From NCBI RefSeq assembly GCF_002157225.2, contig NZ_CP020038.1:2317001-2381000 (forward strand): a stretch of 64,000 bases of DNA, in the 5' to 3' direction. The notes under the pieces were generated by a model. That model was not told where the DNA came from. It saw only the letters and a list, made by a program, of their open reading frames with translations, and did no database searches. Source of the stretch: Agarilytica rhodophyticola. Its GTDB lineage: Bacteria; Pseudomonadota; Gammaproteobacteria; Pseudomonadales; Cellvibrionaceae. The translations under genes were made by a program, and so were the position numbers. Shown here piece after piece: positions 9,828-18,759 of this stretch; the first letter of the stretch is position 1, and the number at the start of each line of letters is the position of its first letter.

Positions 9828-12191
9828 ATGCAAGATTCCCTCAATGAAAAAATATATGCCTATACAGAATTTGTTATTCGTTGGCGTTGGTTGGTAATGG
9901 CAATATCTATTATGGCAAGTCTTGCGCTAATGTATGGCGCGCAAAATTTGGCTTTTGACAATGACTACCGATCATTCTTCTCAGAAGAAAATTCTCATCT
10001 TAAAGCTTTTGATGAACAGCAAAAAACCTATACCAAAAATGATAATATCCTTTTTACAATAACGCCTGATAGTGGTGAGGTTTTTACTCCTGAAGTGTTA
10101 AGTGCTGTCGAGGAGGTAACAACTGCGGCATGGCAACTACCATTTGCTTTACGGGTAGATTCAATTTCTAACTTTCAATATTCCCATGCCCAAGATGATG
10201 ATTTAATCGTAGAGGATTTAATAGAGGGCGCGCTTAATTATACTCCTGAGCAGTTATTGGAAAAAAAGCGTATTGCTTTAGCTGCTCCTTTTATTGTTGG
10301 CCAATTGCTTAATCCTCAAGCGTCGGTAACTGCTGTTAATATTACATTTCAAATGCCAGAGTTATCGCCAGATGAAGCCCCGCAAGCAGTGACCGCTGCA
10401 CGTGAATTAAAAGAAAAAATTGAAAAGAAATATCCGGTAAAGGTGCATATGACAGGTGTTGTCATGTTATCTAACGCTTTTTTCGAAGCATCGATACAAG
10501 ATTTTATGACACTCACACCTGCGATGTATTTGATTATTATTTTAACCATTACTTTTTTATTGCGATCTATTGGAGCGACAGTAGCGACGGTGCTGGTTAT
10601 CGTATTTTCTGTCGCTGCCTCAATGGGAGCTGCAGGTTGGCTAGGTGTTAAGTTGACCCCCCCTTCATTTGCCTCTGGCACAATCATTATGACGCTTGCT
10701 GTTGCCGATTCTATTCATATATTAACGACTTTATTTTCAGCTCTGCGAAAAGGGATGAGCCGTGAGGAAGCTATTCACCATAGCATGCGCTTAAATATTG
10801 GGCCCGTTTTTCTTACTTCGGTGACAACAGCTGTGGGCTTTCTATCGATGAACACCAGTGATGCACCGCCGTTTCATGATCTGGGCAATATTACCGCTAT
10901 TGGGGTTATGTGGGCTTTTGTTCTCTCCGTTACCTTTTTACCTGCAATATTGGCCACGATGTCGATAAAGGCACGAAGCAGCGGTAACAAATTTGAACAC
11001 TGGATGGAATTATTAGGCGAGTTCGTTATACGTAAAAGAAAAGCTGTCTTTGTTTCAGCAGGTCTGTTTGCGATACTTATTGTTTCGGCGATACCACTTA
11101 ATGTTTTTGATGACAATTTTGTTGCGTATTTTGATGACTCTGTACAATTTCGCGTTGATACAGATTATGTTAACGACAATCTAACAGGTGTTTATCAAAT
11201 CCAGTATTCACTGTCTTCAGGTGAAGACTACGGTGTTAGTAATCCAGTTTTTATGAAGAAAGTCGAAGCGTTTGTGACGTGGATGAGAAAGAACCCCGAT
11301 GTTACACATGTTAATACTTTCACTGATACGCTCAAACGTATTAATAAAAATATGCATGCAGATAATCAAGAATATTATCGTCTACCAGAAGAAAAGGATT
11401 TAAGTGCCCAATACGTTTTATTATATGAATTGTCGTTGCCAGAAGGACTTGATTTAAATAATCAAATGGATATAGGTAAAAGTGCGACTCAAATTATAGT
11501 GACAGTAAAGGACATGCCATCAAGCCAAATCGCCAGTATCGCCGAAGCCGGGCGTGAATGGCTGTTAAAAGAGCAGAAGCTTGACGCTTATGGTACTGGC
11601 CCCGCCGTTATGTTCGCCTATATCTCAGATACTAATATGAGAAATATGCTGTACGGCACTGCCATTGCTATTGTAATTATTTCGATGTTAATTACGGTAT
11701 CCTTACGTAACTTACGTATAGGCGCGTTAAGTCTTATTCCTAATTTATTGCCGATAGCTATGGCATTTGGTTTGTGGGGGTTGATCGACGGTCAAGTTAA
11801 TGTTGCCGTTTCTATGGTGACTGGCATGGCTTTGGGGATCGTGGTTGATGATTCGGTTCATTTTTTAAGTAAGTATCTAAGAGCTAGAAGGGAAAAAGGC
11901 CTCAGTCGAGAGCATGCTGTACGTTATGCTTTTTCTACTGTAGGTATTGCAATTGTGGTGACATCTATTGTCTTAGTTGCAGGCTTTGCTGTATTAGGAC
12001 AGTCTAGTTTCGGTATGAATTCTAATATGGCGATATTAACAGCTATCGCCATTGCGATGGCCTTACTCGCTGATTTTTTATTGTTACCCGTATTATTGTT
12101 AAAATTTGACAAACACCAAACTGCCGATGAATTTGATCAGCAAGACTCCCCAACCTCTGACACCGAAAAAAAGGAAACACATTATGCTTAA
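9828..12191 (+). CDS. RND/MMPL-superfamily exporter
   Basis: A 787-residue inner-membrane protein built as two repeats, each with one membrane helix, a large periplasmic loop, and five or more clustered helices (about residues 15-40, 225-400, 415-435 and 605-770). This is the compact MMPL/HAE3-like RND plan rather than the 1,000-residue AcrB plan. Motifs include FDNDYRSFF after the first helix and ALGIVVDDSVHFLSKYLRARR in the second repeat, a typical RND helix-4 region with acidic residues for proton relay. AAGGAAAAAGG precedes the ATG. It overlaps the LolA-like gene by 8 bp. Members next to LolA-like proteins are thought to move lipids or hydrophobic compounds to the outer membrane; the substrate here is unknown. 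Confidence 0.9.
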   Translation: MQDSLNEKIYAYTEFVIRWRWLVMAISIMASLALMYGAQNLAFDNDYRSFFSEENSHLKAFDEQQKTYTKNDNILFTITPDSGEVFTPEVLSAVEEVTTAAWQLPFALRVDSISNFQYSHAQDDDLIVEDLIEGALNYTPEQLLEKKRIALAAPFIVGQLLNPQASVTAVNITFQMPELSPDEAPQAVTAARELKEKIEKKYPVKVHMTGVVMLSNAFFEASIQDFMTLTPAMYLIIILTITFLLRSIGATVATVLVIVFSVAASMGAAGWLGVKLTPPSFASGTIIMTLAVADSIHILTTLFSALRKGMSREEAIHHSMRLNIGPVFLTSVTTAVGFLSMNTSDAPPFHDLGNITAIGVMWAFVLSVTFLPAILATMSIKARSSGNKFEHWMELLGEFVIRKRKAVFVSAGLFAILIVSAIPLNVFDDNFVAYFDDSVQFRVDTDYVNDNLTGVYQIQYSLSSGEDYGVSNPVFMKKVEAFVTWMRKNPDVTHVNTFTDTLKRINKNMHADNQEYYRLPEEKDLSAQYVLLYELSLPEGLDLNNQMDIGKSATQIIVTVKDMPSSQIASIAEAGREWLLKEQKLDAYGTGPAVMFAYISDTNMRNMLYGTAIAIVIISMLITVSLRNLRIGALSLIPNLLPIAMAFGLWGLIDGQVNVAVSMVTGMALGIVVDDSVHFLSKYLRARREKGLSREHAVRYAFSTVGIAIVVTSIVLVAGFAVLGQSSFGMNSNMAILTAIAIAMALLADFLLLPVLLLKFDKHQTADEFDQQDSPTSDTEKKETHYA

Positions 12192-12972
12192 ATTGTATGC
12201 CACGTTGTTGGCTAGCATTTGCGCGCTCTATGTGCATTATGCAATAGCGCAAACCCCGGAAGAAAAAGGCCTTGCATTAGCGAAAGAAGTTGACTCGCGT
12301 GATAAGGGATTTGGCGACTCTATGAATCAAAGCAAAATGATATTGCGTGATAAATATGGTAACGAGCGACCACGTAATCTGCGTAATAGAACCAAGGAAC
12401 AAGAGGGGGATGGTGACAAATCAATCGTTATCTTTGATAATCCTGGCGATGTCAAAGGTACGGCTTTTTTATCTTTTACCCACAAGGTCGGAGCTGATGA
12501 CCAATGGCTGTACCTACCTGGCTTGAGAAAAGTAAAGCGCATTTCTTCAAGTAATAAGGCAGGTGCATTTATGAATAGCGAATTTGCTTTTGAAGATATT
12601 GCTTCGCAAGAAGTTGAAAAGTATACCTATAAATTCTTGCGTGAAGATACCCATGAAGGTGTTAAAGTTTTTGTTAATGAGGCAGACCCTGTAGATCCTA
12701 AATCGGGTTATTCTAAAATAGAAATTTTCATCGATGCAGAACGCTATATACCACTGAAAACATATTATTATGATCGTGGTGGCCGTAAAAAGAAAACTTT
12801 AATACTTGAGGAGTACAATCAATACCTAGACAAATATTGGCGCTCTCACAAAATGACCATGACTAATCATCAGACGGGAAAAGTGACAGTACTCGAACAA
12901 ACTAACTGGAAATTTGGTAATAACTTTACAGACAAAGATTTTGACAAAAATAGTTTATCACGGGCTAAGTAA
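12184..12972 (+). CDS. LolA-like outer-membrane lipoprotein-sorting family protein
   Basis: A 262-residue periplasmic protein with a signal peptide (hydrophobic residues 3-22, cleavage likely after AIAQ). The body contains DNPGDVKGTAFLSF, DQWLYLPGLRKVKRISSS and NEFAFEDIA-like segments typical of the family annotated as outer membrane lipoprotein-sorting protein (a LolA-fold group linked to MMPL exporters). The ATG at 12184 has AAGGAAAC 6 nt upstream and overlaps the exporter stop, implying translational coupling; a longer reading frame from 12106 would sit inside the exporter gene. It probably carries a hydrophobic substrate from the exporter across the periplasm. Confidence 0.87.
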   Translation: MLKLYATLLASICALYVHYAIAQTPEEKGLALAKEVDSRDKGFGDSMNQSKMILRDKYGNERPRNLRNRTKEQEGDGDKSIVIFDNPGDVKGTAFLSFTHKVGADDQWLYLPGLRKVKRISSSNKAGAFMNSEFAFEDIASQEVEKYTYKFLREDTHEGVKVFVNEADPVDPKSGYSKIEIFIDAERYIPLKTYYYDRGGRKKKTLILEEYNQYLDKYWRSHKMTMTNHQTGKVTVLEQTNWKFGNNFTDKDFDKNSLSRAK

Positions 12973-12977
12973 TACGT

Positions 12978-14183
12978 ATGACGAAACACCAGACGCGCCG
13001 ATTTTTATCGGCCTTTAATTTGTTGGCCGTAGCTTTTCCATCCATAGTTATGGCTCATGATCTTTCGGGGTATGTGGGTTTAGAGGGACGATATTTCCAA
13101 CATGACCCGATCTTTCCAGGACAATCAGATAATAATGCATCATTAACTGCCTCTATTGAGTATTATCATGACTATGATGATAATACCCAACGCATAGCTT
13201 TTACAGGTTTTGCCCGCGCAGATAGTGAAGATAGCGAACGCACTCATGGTGATATTCGTGAATTATATTGGTGGAAAAATTTTGATAGTTTTGAAGTTTA
13301 TGCCGGAGTTCGCAAGATTTTTTGGGGGGTTGCAGAATCAGTACATCTAGTAGACATTATTAATCAAACAGATACCTTAGAAAATATTGATGGCGAAGAT
13401 AAGCTCGGCCAGCCTATGATAGAGTTTGTCACTGCACAAGATTGGGGGACACTTTCTGCGTATGTAATGCCGTATTTTCGTGAGAGAGAATTTCCGGGCA
13501 TTGAATCACGTCTACGCCCAGGGCCACTCATTTTAGATGAAGAAGTGTATCAGTCGGGTGATGAAGAAAGCCATATTGATCTAGCCTTGCGTTGGTCACA
13601 TTACATCGATATCTGGGATTTTGGTGTCTCACATTTTTCTGGTACTAGTCGAGTTCCTGTATTTGAACCTGTTGTTGTAGGCGCTAACCAGCTTGCATTT
13701 AGAGCAAGATATCAACAAATTGAACAGACGGGTATTGATGTTCAGGCGACCACCGATGCGTGGCTGTTTAAACTCGAAGCCATTTCAATTTATGAGCAAG
13801 ACTTTGGTCGTAATTCTGCCTTTGTTGGTGGCGTTGAATATACCTTTTTTACTGTGGGCGGCAGCAATGCGGATTTAGGCATCGTTGCGGAATATCAATT
13901 TGATGATCGTATCGGTTTTCGTCAAACTATCGCACAAAATGATTTTGTTGCCGGTGTGCGCTGGGCGTTTAATGATATCGATGGATCAGAAATCCTTTTG
14001 TTAGCTAGTCAGGATTTAGATTACAGCAACCGCTCTTTTTCTGCCGAAGTTAGTCGACGGCTAAATGATAATTGGAAAATTGAAGCGGAAGCTCGAATTT
14101 TTTCCTCAGCTGAAGTAGGCACATTTGATTTTGACTTCCGGGCAGATGATTACTTTCAAGTGGAGTTACGTCGTTATTTTTAA
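12978..14183 (+). CDS. Putative outer-membrane beta-barrel protein of the exporter operon
   Basis: A 401-residue protein with a signal peptide (residues ~10-27, cleavage near VMA-HD) and alternating hydrophobic/aromatic strands ending in YFQVELRRYF, a C-terminal aromatic signature of outer-membrane barrels. It begins 5 bp after the LolA-like gene, so the three genes form an operon. Family assignment by eye is uncertain, but similar DUF1302-like barrel proteins accompany MMPL/LolA-like pairs. It could be the outer-membrane exit or receptor of the transport route. A strong terminator follows. Confidence 0.75.
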   Translation: MTKHQTRRFLSAFNLLAVAFPSIVMAHDLSGYVGLEGRYFQHDPIFPGQSDNNASLTASIEYYHDYDDNTQRIAFTGFARADSEDSERTHGDIRELYWWKNFDSFEVYAGVRKIFWGVAESVHLVDIINQTDTLENIDGEDKLGQPMIEFVTAQDWGTLSAYVMPYFREREFPGIESRLRPGPLILDEEVYQSGDEESHIDLALRWSHYIDIWDFGVSHFSGTSRVPVFEPVVVGANQLAFRARYQQIEQTGIDVQATTDAWLFKLEAISIYEQDFGRNSAFVGGVEYTFFTVGGSNADLGIVAEYQFDDRIGFRQTIAQNDFVAGVRWAFNDIDGSEILLLASQDLDYSNRSFSAEVSRRLNDNWKIEAEARIFSSAEVGTFDFDFRADDYFQVELRRYF

Positions 14184-14242
14184 GCTACTTACAATCCATT
14201 GTTTTTAGTGGTTTTGGTGGCGGGAATAAATACTATTTCATG

Positions 14243-14274
14243 GAGAACCTTTAAATAAGCCGTTAAAGGTTCTC
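14243..14274. terminator. Bidirectional terminator between exporter operon and TonB receptor
   Basis: A perfect 12-bp stem (GAGAACCTTTAA with TTAAAGGTTCTC, 8-nt loop) lies between two convergent genes and is followed by TTGTATT on the plus strand. Confidence 0.75.
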
Positions 14275-14302
14275 TTGTATTAAAAGACTTTAGAGGTGCT
14301 TT

Positions 14303-16708
14303 TTAATTAAATTCATAACCTATGGTTAATGTCCAGGTTCTGGGGTCTCCATAAAAGCCCAATATTGCATCTTCTCCTGCGGTTGCAGGAAAGTTATAGC
14401 CTCCCGTACGATATTCTTTGTCGGTAATATTTTTAGCATGTAACGATGCTGTCCAATGATCATCAACAGAATTCCATATTACACCTGCATCCCAAAGACT
14501 GTAGGCTTCCTGATCGATAACGGAGGTCACAGATTCAAACATACGGACATCATCGCGATAAGAGAGTGCGGTATTAAACGCGAATGTACCCCAATCACCA
14601 ACATTTAGGTAATAACTAAGGCCTAGTTGACCTGTTAGTTCAGGGGCATTTTGTGCACCCCAAGGTTCAATAATAATTGGTTCATTGGTATTGCGGTTAA
14701 CTGTTTCTACGCGATTTGCTCTGTTAACTTCTTCAAGGATAGGATTCCCACTAGCATCTACGCCTACAGGAATTAATTCTGTTACTTCTTCAAATTCCGC
14801 GTCAAGATAACCAAACGCAAAGTTAGCAACTAGGTCATCTGTTATTTGTAGTGTACTTTCAAACTCAATCCCTTGAATTGTCGACTCACCGGCATTTACC
14901 ACGGTAGAAGAGAAAAACGCAGGTGGAGGAGCCGGCGCTTGCACCGTCACTTGCTGGTCTTGATAGTCTGAGTGGAAAATATTGATATTCATCCGCAAAC
15001 GGTCATTGAACAACTGAGATTTTAGACCAATTTCAAATGTATCCACGGTTTCCGGATCATAACCTTCGGCAGCATTGGGTTCGACAATGGCGTCGGCGCG
15101 CATATCGAACCCGCCCGATTTAAAGCCTCTAGCGTAGGAACCATAAATCATAACATCATCATTAGCATCCCAACCTAGTTTTACCGATGGCGTAAATTGA
15201 TTCCAGTCGTCATTAGTGTCTTCTTTATTAAAGTCTGTACGAATTGATGTTACGACATCGAAAGCTGGATCGCCGAAAGAAATTCCTGAGCCTTGATTAG
15301 TGGTACCAGGAAACGAGTTACTCGTTAACAAAAATGCACGATTAACGTCAGCAGCTTTCTCATCATTGGTATAGCGGCCCCCAAGAGTCAGGGTGAGACT
15401 GGAACTGAGATTTATGTTCGCATTAATGTAAATAGCACTACTTTCTGTATCTACCTCGCCTGATACTGCATTAGAAAATTGAGTACCACTTAATACGCCG
15501 GTGGGGCTAAACTGACCAAACAAAGCGTCGAAAGCACCTGCAGCTGTACCGTCGTAATAATATAAACCGCCGACTATAGCAATAAAGTCATTGGTAAAGT
15601 TAACTTGTAATTCGTGAGTTGTTTGTTCATCATCATAAAATGCAGGAATATCAAAACTATCGAGAGGTGTACCGTCAAAGTCAATGAATGTTTGGGTATT
15701 GCCTTCTCGTTCTGCGAATACATATTTAAAAGATAGTGCGTCGCTGACATCATATTTTGCCGTAAAAGAATATCCGTGAGTCTCGACATTTTGTAATTCA
15801 GTAATACCACACTGAGAATCGAATACATTATCGGTTGCCGGAAAAAACTCACCGTTAGGGCCGGCGACAGTATTATTCGCGAAGCGGGAGCCACAACGGC
15901 CGTTTGATTCATCTTCAAGGCGATCAGCGGCAATTTTAAAAAACCAACGGTCGCCAGGGGAATACTCGATTGTTCCGCTGGCGGCGAGTACATCTTTATT
16001 ATAGTTCTCTGCTGTGCGTCGAAACTCTCCAAGTTCACCGTTACCAGAAGTGCTTGGCAAGTAATCTTTAAATTGAGTACCGAAGCCATCTCGGGTAAGG
16101 GAAGCCACAGAGTAACCAGCATAGAGCACGTTATCAATCAGAGGAATTTGACTTGAGACTTTGACATCGCGCTGATTAAACGCTCCCACTGATGTACTGA
16201 TATTGCCACGCAAATCACCCGACATTTTGCGAGTAACGTATTTAATAGCTCCACCGATGGTATTTTTTCCATACAGTGTTCCCTGAGGCCCGCGTAAAAC
16301 TTCAAGTCTTTCTATATCAATAATATCCAGCACCGCGCCTTGTGGACGTGCGATATAAACGTCATCGATATATATCCCAACACCGGGCTCAAAGCCCCAT
16401 AGAGGATCTTGTTGTCCCACTCCACGTATAAACGCCGTTAAAGTTGAGTTTGTACCTCGGCTCGCACGCAACTGAGTATTAGGGACACTCTTTTCTACAT
16501 CAATAATAGAGCTGGCTCCCTGCGCAGCGAGCTGGTCTGCACTAAATGCTGTGATTGCAATTGGCACATCTTGTAAATTCTGCTCTCTCTTTTGAGCTGT
16601 TACGATGACCTCTTCAAGTGCAGGATTTGCGTATGAATGAGCAGATAGAGCGCTAGCTAAAGTAATTGCAATGGTGAGTGGATGTTTATGCAGGACAATA
16701 TTTTTCAT
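14303..16708 (-). CDS. TonB-dependent outer-membrane receptor
   Basis: An 801-residue receptor with a signal peptide (residues ~10-27, AHSYA-NP), a TonB box (EEVIVTAQKR) at the mature N-terminus, a plug domain (IRGVGQQDP, GVGIYIDDVYI, LEVLRGPQGTLYGKNTIGG) and a 22-strand barrel ending in TLTIGYEFN. Such receptors import large or scarce substrates with energy from TonB-ExbBD. It is divergently oriented to the 3-hydroxybutyrate permease and oligomer-hydrolase genes with 733 bp between, so uptake of hydroxybutyrate oligomers or related material is a reasonable but untested inference; siderophore or other substrates are alternatives. Confidence 0.9.
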   Translation of the reverse strand: MKNIVLHKHPLTIAITLASALSAHSYANPALEEVIVTAQKREQNLQDVPIAITAFSADQLAAQGASSIIDVEKSVPNTQLRASRGTNSTLTAFIRGVGQQDPLWGFEPGVGIYIDDVYIARPQGAVLDIIDIERLEVLRGPQGTLYGKNTIGGAIKYVTRKMSGDLRGNISTSVGAFNQRDVKVSSQIPLIDNVLYAGYSVASLTRDGFGTQFKDYLPSTSGNGELGEFRRTAENYNKDVLAASGTIEYSPGDRWFFKIAADRLEDESNGRCGSRFANNTVAGPNGEFFPATDNVFDSQCGITELQNVETHGYSFTAKYDVSDALSFKYVFAEREGNTQTFIDFDGTPLDSFDIPAFYDDEQTTHELQVNFTNDFIAIVGGLYYYDGTAAGAFDALFGQFSPTGVLSGTQFSNAVSGEVDTESSAIYINANINLSSSLTLTLGGRYTNDEKAADVNRAFLLTSNSFPGTTNQGSGISFGDPAFDVVTSIRTDFNKEDTNDDWNQFTPSVKLGWDANDDVMIYGSYARGFKSGGFDMRADAIVEPNAAEGYDPETVDTFEIGLKSQLFNDRLRMNINIFHSDYQDQQVTVQAPAPPPAFFSSTVVNAGESTIQGIEFESTLQITDDLVANFAFGYLDAEFEEVTELIPVGVDASGNPILEEVNRANRVETVNRNTNEPIIIEPWGAQNAPELTGQLGLSYYLNVGDWGTFAFNTALSYRDDVRMFESVTSVIDQEAYSLWDAGVIWNSVDDHWTASLHAKNITDKEYRTGGYNFPATAGEDAILGFYGDPRTWTLTIGYEFN

Positions 16709-17441
16709 TGTTCTAACCTAATGGCAAAAATTTTTAGAAACAATTTGATAACGAGTAACTATTATTATTCTAAAAGTTATACAATAGTTTCTAATATCTT
16801 ATTAATTTAATTTTTATTTGGCCACTGTAACGATATATACATAACTTTACCTTGGTCATTATTGGCTAATGTTACAATTGCTTTGCGTGTGTAGTTACTA
16901 CCACAACTTGCATTCATCAACCCCCCATTTATTTGCCGTACAAGTATTTTAATACTCTATTAATATGCTACTAAGAGCTTATTTCTTTCCAAAAAAACGT
17001 TAAGTATTTTCGAACCTTTGTTGAATTACTGATTATAATTAGTTTGTTCAATAAGGTGATTGATAAGACTCAATACTAAAAAATTAACGTGTCTTTTAAT
17101 CACATTGTTAACCGCAATAACAACAAGGTAACCACAATACTAACAAAGTTATGACGTCATTATAGATACGACGTCGCTTAAACTTGCATATTGCAACGTT
17201 CTTTAACGGTGCAATTGTTAGTGGAACATATGTTAGCGACGCATAGCTTCTGATGTCTGTGTTTCTTACGATGTCTCGCATAGTGTAATACTTTTTATTC
17301 ATCATTGCCCCTATACCTTGGTATGAAGCATAAATTTGCTAGACCACGTATTATTTCAATATATTCTTACAGGTTGAGGTTATGTTAAGGCGCTCAATTT
17401 TGTATCCAAAATAACTCTATATTACTCATATTGGAATTCTT
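16709..17441. other. Long AT-rich divergent intergenic region
   Basis: This 733-bp gap lies between the TonB receptor and the GntP permease and has no convincing gene. It holds an imperfect 10-bp inverted repeat at 17191-17214 (TTGCAACGTT, 4-nt spacer, AACGGTGCAA; 9 of 10 pairs) overlapping a second short repeat TTGCA-TAT-TGCAA at 17184-17196. These are the best candidates for a regulator site controlling one or both flanking genes. Long 5' leaders for both genes are also possible. Confidence 0.5.
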
Positions 17442-18746
17442 ATGGTTAGTATGATTGGGCTTGTGTTGGCACTTATTTTACTCATGGTTTTTACCATTCG
17501 CGGCATGAATTTGCTTATTAGCGCGCCATTATGTGCAATAGTTGTGGCTTTAACGGGCCGTATAAAGATTATTCCTACTGATAATGACAGTATGAGTTTT
17601 GTAACAGTATATATGGACGGTTTTGCTGGCTTTTTGAGCAGTTGGTTTTTTATGTTTCTACTTGGTTCGTTGTTTGGCAAATTTATGGAGGAGTCTGGCG
17701 CTGCCGATAGAATCGCTGCGTCAACCGTCGCTGCGTTGGGGATGCGTAACGCCGTCGCCGCTATCGTCATAGCATGTGCTGTCTTGACCTACGGTGGTGT
17801 CAGCCTTTTTGTAGTTGCCTTTTCTGTATATCCAATGGCTCTTAGCTTATTTAAGCAAGCCAATCTGCCCCGCCGATTTATACCTGCGGTTATGGCTTTT
17901 GGTTCGGTAACATTCACGATGACTTCTGCGGGGTCACCAGAAATTCAAAATTGGATTCCCATAAAGTACTTAGGTACCTCGCCATATGCTGGTTGGGAAG
18001 TGAGTATAGTAGTGGCACTTTTTATGATTTTTTTAGGCTATTGGTGGCTAAATAAAATGATAAGGAAAGCATTACTTAACGGTGAAGTTTTTAGCCAAAG
18101 AGAAGGTGATCCACAAGCGAAAACCAGCGACTTACCCGCGTTCACTTTATCTGTGATACCAATTGTTGCCGTTCTGTTGGTAACTTTTGTTTTTCATAAA
18201 ACTTACGCGCAATATGCGTTAATACTTGCCCTAAGCGTAGGCTGTCTATGTGCCTGGGGACTTGTGCATCGGACATTTCTAGGCTTGGATAAAATTGTTT
18301 CCCAAGGGACTCTTGGCGCTTTGCTGGCAATTGCTAACACTGCTGCTGTAGTGGGTTTTGGCACAGTTGCTAAAGCATCACCGGCATTTCCTGTGGTGGT
18401 TGATGCGATTACAGGCCTTCCCGGCAATGGTTTGCTGGGAGCGGCAATTGCTGTTACTACCATTGCAGCAATGACAGGTTCTGCATCGGGAGGCCAAAGT
18501 ATTGCATTACCTGTATTAGCCCCTCATTATATTGATCTAGGTGTGGATAGCGAGGCCTTACACCGAGTTGTGGCTATCTCTTCTGGGGCACTAGATACCT
18601 TGCCTCATAACGGGTATGTTGTCACTACCATTCGTGCTATATGTGGGGAGACCCATCAGGCCGCGTATTTTCCAATGGCTGCGCTTACAGTTGTTGTACC
18701 ACTGCTGGGGACTTTACTGGCACTAATACTTTTCACATTATTTTAA
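17442..18746 (+). CDS. GntP-family permease, probably for 3-hydroxybutyrate
   Basis: A 434-residue polytopic membrane protein of the gluconate:H+ symporter (GntP) superfamily, with about 12 hydrophobic segments and family motifs such as SLFGKFMEESGAADRIA, a TYGGVSLFV segment, GSASGGQSIALPVLAPHY and ALDTLPHNGYVVTT near the C-terminus. GntP members also transport D-3-hydroxybutyrate, and the next gene (13 bp downstream) encodes a 3-hydroxybutyrate-oligomer hydrolase, so 3-hydroxybutyrate/H+ symport is the likely role. Gluconate transport is less likely because no gluconate genes are present. Confidence 0.87.
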   Translation: MVSMIGLVLALILLMVFTIRGMNLLISAPLCAIVVALTGRIKIIPTDNDSMSFVTVYMDGFAGFLSSWFFMFLLGSLFGKFMEESGAADRIAASTVAALGMRNAVAAIVIACAVLTYGGVSLFVVAFSVYPMALSLFKQANLPRRFIPAVMAFGSVTFTMTSAGSPEIQNWIPIKYLGTSPYAGWEVSIVVALFMIFLGYWWLNKMIRKALLNGEVFSQREGDPQAKTSDLPAFTLSVIPIVAVLLVTFVFHKTYAQYALILALSVGCLCAWGLVHRTFLGLDKIVSQGTLGALLAIANTAAVVGFGTVAKASPAFPVVVDAITGLPGNGLLGAAIAVTTIAAMTGSASGGQSIALPVLAPHYIDLGVDSEALHRVVAISSGALDTLPHNGYVVTTIRAICGETHQAAYFPMAALTVVVPLLGTLLALILFTLF

Positions 18747-18759
18747 ATGAGAATTTTTT

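Noticed and set aside
17108-17305. 65-codon minus-strand frame in the TonB/GntP gap
   Set aside because: No good ribosome site, no family resemblance and unusual composition; it overlaps the candidate regulatory repeats. Chance frame more likely.
17463-17483. TGGCAC-like sigma-54 -24 box near the GntP start
   Set aside because: It lies inside the coding sequence and lacks the matching GC at -12.
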